In this document: piece by piece, positions 58,770 to 64,000 of the stretch | How positions within the stretch are numbered: the stretch's first letter is position 1 | Layout of the letters: the number at the start of each line of letters is the position of its first letter | Assembly: GCA_019243635.1 (NCBI GenBank) | Contig: JAFAUB010000022.1 | Span: 33,091 to 97,090, forward strand | Source: Pseudonocardiales bacterium | Lineage (GTDB): Bacteria > Actinomycetota > Actinomycetes > Mycobacteriales > Pseudonocardiaceae | Length of the DNA stretch: 64,000 nucleotides | Direction of reading: 5' to 3' | Program-made: the position numbers and the translations under genes | The notes under the pieces: model-generated | What the model saw: only the letters and a program-made list of their open reading frames with translations | Database searches by the model: none | What the model was told of the DNA's origin: nothing

Positions 58770-60704
58770 TCAGAGCTTGACCGGGTAGACCGGTTCGGGG
58801 ATCTCCGGTTTGATCCGGTGCTCAACGAAGATGCCGTGCCACAGCATGAACACCAACAGGGCCCACAGCTGGCGGCTGCGGTCCATCCTGCCCTCCCGGT
58901 GCTCGTCGAGCAGGGCCAGCACGGCGTGCTTGTCGAGCAGCTCCTCGGTCCCGGAGTCCGAGACGATGCCGCGCGCCCAGTCGTACATCTCATTGCGCAG
59001 CCACAGTCGGATCGGCACCGGGAAGCCGAGCTTGGGCCGGTTCAGCACGTGCGCCGGGATGATCTTGACCAGAGCCTTCCGCAGCGCGTACTTCGTCGTG
59101 TCGCCGGCGAGCTTCTGGTCCAGCGGGACACTCGCGGCGACCTCGAACACCTCGGGGTCCAGGAACGGCACGCGAAGCTCCAGGGAGTTCGCCATGGTCA
59201 TCTTGTCCGCCTTGACCAGGATGTCACCGCGCAGCCAGGTGTAGAGGTCCACGTGCTGCATCCGGGCGACCGGGTCCCAGCCACGCGAGACCTCGTACCA
59301 GGGCGCGGTGACGTCCATGAAGCCGACTCCCTCGGAGTAGGTCTTCAGCACCGCGCGCAGCTGCTCGTCGCGGAAGTTACGGGCGTTACCGTAGTAGCGC
59401 TCCTCCAGCGGCAGCGCGCCACGCCGCAGCAGGTCCTTGCCGCGGGTGCCCTCGGGGATCTTCGTGGCGATCTTCCCGATCACCTTCCGCACGCTGCCGG
59501 GGACCCTCTCGAACGACGCCAGCGAGATCGGCTCGTGGTAGATCGTGTAGCCGCCGAACAGCTCGTCCGCGCCCTCACCGGACAGCACGGCCTTGACGTG
59601 CCTGCGCGACTCCCGAGCGATGAACCACAGCGGCACCAGTGCCGGGTCGGCCACCGGGTCGTCCAGGTACCAGACGATGAGCGGCAGCGCCTCCATCATC
59701 TCCGCCGCGGACACGGTGCGCACCACGTGCCTGACCCCGATCGCCGCCGCCGTCTTGGCCGCGACGTCCACCTCGGAGTAGCCCTCGCGCTGGAACCCGG
59801 TGGTGAACGCGATGAGGTTCGGGTTGAACTCCTTCGCCAGCGTCGCGGTCGCCGTCGAGTCGATGCCCCCGGAGAGGAACGCGCCGACCGTGACGTCCGG
59901 GTCGGAGATCATGTGCTTGCCCACCGAGTCGCGCATCACGTCGGCGATGCGCTGGTACAGCGCCTCCGCCTCGGCCTGGCCGGTGACCGGCTTCGCGGTG
60001 AACCTCGGGTGGAAGTACCGGGTGAACTCCACCCGCCTACCGGGCACCATCCGGAACGACGTGCCGGACTCGACCCGGCGGATCCCGCGGTGCAGCGACT
60101 CGGGCTCCGGCACGTACTGCAGCACCAGGTAATGCTGCAGTGCCTTGTGGTCCAGCTCCTCGCGGACGCCGAGCACGCCGGACAGCTCCAGCAGGCTCTT
60201 CTTCTCACTCGAGAAGGCGACACCGCCCGGACCGGCCGAGTAGAACAGTGGCTTGATGCCGAAGGGGTCACGCGCGCCGAAGACGACCTTCTCCCGGGAG
60301 TCCCAGATCATGAAGGCGAACATGCCGCGCAGCTTCTTGACCGCGTCGGGACCGAGGTGGTGGTACGCGGCGACGACCGCCTCGGCGTCACCTCGGGTGA
60401 TGAACCTCGCGCCGAACTCCGCGGCGAGCGCGGCCCGCAGTTCGAGGTAGTTGTAGACCTCGCCGTTGAGGTTGATCGTGTAGCGCGTCGGATCCTCCGA
60501 GGGCCCCCAGACCAGCGGCTGGTGGGAGTGCTCCAGGTCGATGAACCCGAGCCGGTTGAAGCCGTAGACGACCTCGGCGTCGGCCCAGATGCCGGTCTCG
60601 TCGGGCCCGCGGTGGCGTTGGCAGCGCAGTGCCGCCGCGACGGCGTCCCGCGCGGCCACCGCGTCGGTCTCGGTGGCGCAGACGAGGCCAAGGACTCCGC
60701 ACAT
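58770..60704 (-). CDS. asnB: Glutamine-hydrolysing asparagine synthase, AsnB/LtsA type
   Basis: 644 residues. ATG 60704 is chosen because Cys2 (MCGVLGLVCATETDAVAARD) becomes the N-terminal nucleophile of the class II glutaminase; an upstream ATG at 60710 would leave it buried. The glutaminase also shows RGPDETGIWADAEVVYGFNR and NGEVYNYLELRA. The synthetase half has the ATP P-loop AFLSGGIDSTATATLAKE and LSGEGADELFGGY. Proteins of this type in actinobacteria amidate diaminopimelate in peptidoglycan (LtsA), which fits the nearby envelope genes; free asparagine synthesis is the alternative. Confidence 0.85.
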   Translation of the reverse strand: MCGVLGLVCATETDAVAARDAVAAALRCQRHRGPDETGIWADAEVVYGFNRLGFIDLEHSHQPLVWGPSEDPTRYTINLNGEVYNYLELRAALAAEFGARFITRGDAEAVVAAYHHLGPDAVKKLRGMFAFMIWDSREKVVFGARDPFGIKPLFYSAGPGGVAFSSEKKSLLELSGVLGVREELDHKALQHYLVLQYVPEPESLHRGIRRVESGTSFRMVPGRRVEFTRYFHPRFTAKPVTGQAEAEALYQRIADVMRDSVGKHMISDPDVTVGAFLSGGIDSTATATLAKEFNPNLIAFTTGFQREGYSEVDVAAKTAAAIGVRHVVRTVSAAEMMEALPLIVWYLDDPVADPALVPLWFIARESRRHVKAVLSGEGADELFGGYTIYHEPISLASFERVPGSVRKVIGKIATKIPEGTRGKDLLRRGALPLEERYYGNARNFRDEQLRAVLKTYSEGVGFMDVTAPWYEVSRGWDPVARMQHVDLYTWLRGDILVKADKMTMANSLELRVPFLDPEVFEVAASVPLDQKLAGDTTKYALRKALVKIIPAHVLNRPKLGFPVPIRLWLRNEMYDWARGIVSDSGTEELLDKHAVLALLDEHREGRMDRSRQLWALLVFMLWHGIFVEHRIKPEIPEPVYPVKL

Positions 60705-60890
60705 GTGCACTTACACCTCAGGGTCGTCACCGGCTGGGAGGCCGCCAGTATGCCGTGCCCGCCTTCGGCCCGGTGCCCGGGAGCGCTCGTCGCCGAGCGC
60801 TCCCGGGTGCGGATCATCCGGCAGGGACGACGCCCCCGGAGGACTGCGGCGGACCGGATGCCAGGCTGTCCAGGTACACCGCTTCACCGT

Positions 60891-60960
60891 GCACGGGGCG
60901 GGACTACTACTGCGGGGAGCAGTGGTGACAAGTTGGTCTCCGACGGTTCTGGTCGGTTTC
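60891..60960. repeat. 70-bp repeat, copy 1
   Basis: About 83% identical to the copy at 61970-62039, in the same orientation. It includes CGGGACTAC(TAC)TGCGGGGAGC followed by AGTGGT. Lies just upstream of the VapB-like gene. Confidence 0.6.
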
Positions 60961-61005
60961 GTACCGGTGGCCGTAGACCTGGTATGGGTGAAGTAGGCTC
61001 GCAGT

Positions 61006-61257
61006 ATGGCTAAGACGGTGAAAGTCACGGTGAGTATGCCGGTCGACGACGTTGAACGGCTCAAAGCCCTCGATGCCGCTGGTACGATCGAGTCGGTCTC
61101 GGGCTATGTGGCTCAAGCCGTCCATGACCGGCTCGACCGCCAGGCCTGGCTGCAGCGCTGGCGGGCCCGGGTCGGTGATCCTCATCCCGAGGCCGGTGCC
61201 TGGGCCGATGAGGTGATCGACCGCCACTTCGGGGCGGCGGCCCGCAGGGCCTCGTGA
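61006..61257 (+). CDS. VapB-like ribbon-helix-helix antitoxin
   Basis: 83 residues. The first strand KTVKVTVSMPVDDVERLKAL and helix SVSGYVAQAVHDRLDRQAWL show the ribbon-helix-helix fold; the second half is an acidic/aromatic tail that would bind the toxin. ATG 61006 precedes a good start after a GCAG-rich leader. The stop overlaps the toxin GTG by 4 bases (GTGA). Confidence 0.75.
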   Translation: MAKTVKVTVSMPVDDVERLKALDAAGTIESVSGYVAQAVHDRLDRQAWLQRWRARVGDPHPEAGAWADEVIDRHFGAAARRAS

Positions 61258-61682
61258 GCATCGAGGACACCCTCGGCGGGTTTGTCCTGGACGCCTCCGC
61301 GCTGGCCGCTCTCGGTGGCGGGGAGAACATCTACGCCACCACGTGGGCCGATCGGGCCGCGGTGCGCGGGATCGTGCTGCTCGTCCCCGCGGCCGCGTTG
61401 TCCGAGGCCTGGCAGCAGATCCGGCGCCACGACCCCGATGATGTCGAGCAGATGCGGGACCTGCTGGCCTCGCCCATGGTGCTCATCGAGGCGCTCGATG
61501 ACATTGAGGCCGCTCGTGCCGGGGAGCTGGTCGGCGGTCGCGACCTGGAGCCGGATGTGGCGGCCGCGCAGGTGGCGACCTGCGCGCGGGCCAGGGACTG
61601 GCCGGTGCTGGCGGCTGCTCCGGCTCGCCTGCTGGTCATCGACCCGGAGCTGACGGTGGAAACCATGCCAGGCACGTCCTGA
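61254..61682 (+). CDS. VapC-like PIN-domain toxin
   Basis: 142 residues. The acidic PIN core is visible: FVLDASALAALGGGENIYA (Asp13 type), AALSEAWQQIRR (Glu), and DLEPDVAAAQVATCARARDW then PVLAAAPARLL (Asp). A metal-dependent RNase expected to cut tRNA or rRNA when free of VapB. GTG start translationally coupled to the antitoxin. Confidence 0.72.
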   Translation: MSIEDTLGGFVLDASALAALGGGENIYATTWADRAAVRGIVLLVPAAALSEAWQQIRRHDPDDVEQMRDLLASPMVLIEALDDIEAARAGELVGGRDLEPDVAAAQVATCARARDWPVLAAAPARLLVIDPELTVETMPGTS

Positions 61683-62051
61683 CCGGATCGCCGCTAAGAA
61701 ATAACCCGTGAGTTCGCGGGAGTCGTGGTGTGCATCCGGACGGCCGTCACGGCCCTGGCCAGGATGTTTCCCAGCGTTGCGGGCGCTCGAGCCATTGATG
61801 AGAAGACTTCGTGATTTCTGAACAGTTCAGGAGAATGAGTACTCACTGAAACAGACCGAACAGGTTCACGCTGACTCCCGGGACACGTACGGTTCGCCGC
61901 GTGTCCACGCCGAACCGACACTCAAGATCATCCTACTGTGGCTTCTGGGCTCACTTGGGCTGGACCCCTGCACGGGCGGGACTACGGCTGCGAGGAGCAG
62001 TGGTAAAAAGTCGATCTCCCACGGTTTCGGTCGGTCTCCCACCGCACCAGT
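61683..62051. other. Stretch between the VapC-like and methyltransferase genes
   Basis: No supported gene. Contains GGACACG (61881-61887) and CGTGTCC (61900-61906), an inverted repeat, and the second 70-bp repeat. Confidence 0.5.
61970..62039. repeat. 70-bp repeat, copy 2
   Basis: Second copy of the element at 60891-60960, same direction, about 12 differences and one gap. Lies 12 bp after the stop of the methyltransferase gene (minus strand) and after the VapC-like gene, so the pair brackets the toxin-antitoxin unit. Confidence 0.6.
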
Positions 62052-63218
62052 TCACCGTGTCGGTACCGCCGCCGGCGTGCAGAGTTCGACCTGCTGGCCG
62101 TTCGGGGCGATGGTGAATCGCCATGCGTCGACGGTCGGCTCACCGACGTCGACCCACCATCGGTAGGCGGTGTCCACCTCGTCCCAGAGCTTGCGCTGCC
62201 CGCTTTGGCGTACCTCGTAGGGCGCCTCGGTGGTGATCTGCAGGGTGCCCCAGGATCGGCTCCACTGATCCACCAGGTACAGGGTGCCGGTGTCCGAGCT
62301 GTCGGGATGGTAGAGCTTCTCGCACCTGGGCACGCGGAGCCCGATGGCGGTGGCCGCGTTGACATCGCCGGCTACATACCACGGGTGCAGGTCGGTGGTG
62401 GATACGGTCACCGTGTCGTCGCGTCGCACGATCCGGTCCGTGATGTAGCGGGGGATGCGCTGGGTGCGCAGCCACATGAACGACGCCGGGCCGATGATCC
62501 GTCCTGTCGCGGTGGCGTCGCCGCGCACGGTGAGCGCTAGCAGACCACCGGGGTGGTAGGGACTGCCCCACGGGGTGAGCACCAGCCCCTCGGGGCGAGT
62601 CTGCGCCACCCACGCATGGGGCACCTCGGCAACGGCCACGGTGGAGATCACCCGGTCATAGGGCGCAAGCGGCAGGTAGCCCTGCGCGCCGTCCCCGGTC
62701 ACTACGGTCACGGCGCTGAGTCCCGTGGCGGCCAAGGCCTGGCGGGCGTGCTCGGCCACGACCGGATCCACCTCCACACTCACGACGTTGCCGGCGCCGA
62801 GCCGGTGGGCCAACAGCGCCGCGTTGTACCCGGTGCCGGTACCGATCTCCAGCACTCGCATTCCCGGCTCGGCCTCGAGCGCGGCGAGCATCTCCGCCAC
62901 AACGCCCGGCATCGACGCCGAGGAGGTGACCTCGAACCCGCACCCTCCCTCACCGGCCGGGTGGCCATCGTCCACCTGGGTATTGACCGGTGCGTCGGCG
63001 TAGGCCCGCTCCAGCCAGTCCTGCTCATCGTCGCAGCGGCGCAGCGGCACCAGATCGCAGTGGCTGTCCGCCTCGCGGTCGTGGCGCCACACCAGCTCCG
63101 GGATGAACTCGTGCCGGGGCACCTCGGTGAACGCGGCCCGCCACCGCTGGTCCAGCTCACCCCGCCGAGCGAGGCCCTCCACCATGCACTGGCGCAGCGC
63201 GTCGGCATCGGCCACCAC
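62052..63218 (-). CDS. PIMT-like (protein L-isoaspartyl) methyltransferase, peptide-modifying candidate
   Basis: 388 residues. The SAM-binding motif is MRVLEIGTGTGYNAALLAHR with motif II GNVVSVEVDPVVAEHARQAL and post-motif GDGAQGYLPLAPYDRVISTV; PIMT signature TSSASMPGVVAEMLAALEAE precedes. The enzyme core (about residues 90-230) is followed by a 150-residue extra C-terminal domain that housekeeping PIMTs lack but RiPP-associated ones carry. GTG 63218 overlaps the upstream peptide stop by one base, so translation is coupled. In imiditide and graspetide clusters such enzymes methylate a peptide Asp to give aspartimide; that role is inferred here from context. Confidence 0.8.
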   Translation of the reverse strand: MVADADALRQCMVEGLARRGELDQRWRAAFTEVPRHEFIPELVWRHDREADSHCDLVPLRRCDDEQDWLERAYADAPVNTQVDDGHPAGEGGCGFEVTSSASMPGVVAEMLAALEAEPGMRVLEIGTGTGYNAALLAHRLGAGNVVSVEVDPVVAEHARQALAATGLSAVTVVTGDGAQGYLPLAPYDRVISTVAVAEVPHAWVAQTRPEGLVLTPWGSPYHPGGLLALTVRGDATATGRIIGPASFMWLRTQRIPRYITDRIVRRDDTVTVSTTDLHPWYVAGDVNAATAIGLRVPRCEKLYHPDSSDTGTLYLVDQWSRSWGTLQITTEAPYEVRQSGQRKLWDEVDTAYRWWVDVGEPTVDAWRFTIAPNGQQVELCTPAAVPTR

Positions 63219-63409
63219 TACTTGCCGTCCTTGCGGGGAGGCGGGTCTGGTTTGCTGTGCTTGCCGGGGTCCGGCGGTGAGGGCGGCGGCTGCCCGGGCG
63301 GGGGTCGGCCGTCGCTCGACGGGTCCGGCTGCGGGGGCGGCATGTCATGAGTGCCCATGTCACGCACCGTGCCGCCCGACAACGCTTCGCGCAACGATGC
63401 GCCGGACAT
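63218..63409 (-). CDS. 63-residue Pro/Asp-rich peptide, candidate RiPP precursor
   Basis: ATG 63409 follows GGAGCGGA; an in-frame ATG 63469 is further upstream without ribosome site. A short amphipathic leader (MSGASLREALSGGTVRDMG) precedes a core of Pro, Asp, Gly and Lys with two Asp-Gly pairs (PDPSSDGRPPPGQP and PPPRKDGK at the C-terminus). Asp-Gly is the dipeptide most prone to aspartimide formation. The stop codon TAG touches the methyltransferase start. No known precursor family recognised; a disordered housekeeping protein is possible. Confidence 0.6.
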   Translation of the reverse strand: MSGASLREALSGGTVRDMGTHDMPPPQPDPSSDGRPPPGQPPPSPPDPGKHSKPDPPPRKDGK

Positions 63410-63472
63410 TCCGCTCCAGATCACTCGGCCTCGTGCTTCCCATCGGCGGGGGTCACTTTCACGAGACATCAA

Positions 63473-63857
63473 CGGAGGTTCACTCGCGTTCGCCCATCAC
63501 CCCAGCGACCTCACCGCCGCCAGGACCGGGGAGCAAGCTCCCCGCCGATCTTCTCCTCGCCTGTAGCCCCCGGATGGAACGAGGACCCTCGGGCTTGTTC
63601 CCCGAGCTTCGCACCCCGCGGTCACCCGCGACGCACGTCGAGGCGGAGACAGGCCATCGCGCACTGGCCCGGGTACTACACCCTCGATATCAGCCGAACC
63701 TCCAACCGGTGCCTCCCACTGGACTCATGCACCCTCATGCCGCACGTAGTCCGAGGTGGCCTCCAGCACCACCCGACCCACCCCCGGACACCGCAGACGA
63801 TCGGCCATCTCCAGCGGCGAGAGATGTCGTGCCCGCCGTGGTGTGGAGACGTGGCCG
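63473..63857. other. Promoter region of the peptide/methyltransferase unit
   Basis: No supported gene on either strand. Presumably carries the promoter for the candidate precursor gene. No ATP-grasp gene lies here. Confidence 0.5.
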
Positions 63858-64000
63858 TTAGATCGGGGTTGTGGCGATCTTTCGGGCGGTCCGAGCGAGT
63901 TCCCGGGCGTCGGTGCCGGGTCGGGTTTCCAGCGCGGTGGCCAAGGGGATCAGCAGCTCCCGTCGTACGGCGAGGGACTGGAGGGTCCTCACCTCGGTGA
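63858..64000 (-). CDS. C-terminal end of an unidentified protein, cut by the window edge
   Basis: The minus frame running in from the right edge ends at 63858 and reads TEVRTLQSLAVRRELLIPLA then TALETRPGTDARELARTARK. Helical and basic, good codon bias. Family cannot be assigned from 46 residues. It is upstream of the peptide gene on the same strand. Confidence 0.55.
   Translation of the reverse strand, partial: TEVRTLQSLAVRRELLIPLATALETRPGTDARELARTARKIATTPI

Noticed and set aside
58698..61013. 771-codon plus-strand open frame
   Set aside because: Antisense of AsnB and the HAD gene; length is a by-product of high GC.

Overview
The window is about 70% GC, with dense genes, Gly/Ala/Arg/Val-rich proteins and GTG starts. 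An Rpf-like transglycosylase, an F420-type PPOX enzyme, an LtsA-type asparagine synthase, DUF3618/holin-like and ChaB proteins and an HspR-like MerR with a HAIR-like operator all point to a filamentous or corynebacteria-related actinobacterium. Family-level resemblance suggests Pseudonocardiales, but this is inference. No rRNA, tRNA, CRISPR array or complete transposase gene was recognised.

Layout. 1-5.2 kb (minus): a truncated MurJ lipid II flippase, several very small overlapping genes, a POT peptide transporter and an Rpf-like cell-wall enzyme. 5.4-10.4 kb: zinc alcohol dehydrogenase, DUF6328 membrane protein, a holin-like/DUF3618 pair, small unknown proteins and a ROK glucokinase. 10.4-14.9 kb (minus): a VioD-like flavin monooxygenase, an ABC exporter, a 63-residue peptide with ten Trp in 9-residue repeats, a structured leader and an ECF sigma factor. 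This is the strongest candidate for an undescribed peptide-natural-product (RiPP-like) system. 15.3-18.7 kb: an EmrA/TetR/EmrB-type efflux set with a shared promoter motif. 18.7-27.2 kb: PPOX protein, a small foldback (MITE-like) element, secreted beta-lactamase-like and trypsin-like enzymes, a 1131-residue GMC oxidoreductase/hydrolase fusion, and an HspR/Hsp20 pair.

27.2-34.6 kb: a molybdopterin oxidoreductase with an apparent single-base frameshift near its N-terminus, a ChaB-like protein, a KimA-type potassium importer, and a ParB-like gene translationally coupled to an FtsW/RodA polymerase. 34.6-39.8 kb: a MazF/PemK-like toxin-antitoxin pair followed by a decayed block, a class V aminotransferase and a large ATPase/TPR regulator broken by at least five frameshifts in total. 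40.4-44.7 kb: an NRAMP-related (probably Mg2+) transporter beside a soluble PRC/MgtE_N/CBS protein, and tatA-tatB without tatC. 45.2-48.2 kb: aldo/keto reductase, Nudix, small secreted peptide and F420-type PPOX genes.

48.5-60.7 kb looks like an envelope or extracellular-glycan region: two FemAB-like paralogues flank a second MurJ-like flippase, followed by a beta-helix lipoprotein, a lectin-repeat/DUF4185 protein, a Tat-exported galactose/glyoxal oxidase carrying a 15-bp minisatellite, a HAD phosphatase and AsnB. 60.7-64 kb: a VapBC pair lying between two diverged direct repeats, then a two-gene unit of a Pro/Asp-rich small peptide coupled to a PIMT-like methyltransferase. That unit resembles the architecture of imiditide (aspartimide) RiPPs and is the second candidate novel system. 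Several longer genes show G-rich sense strand at the 5' end and C-rich sense strand at the 3' end.
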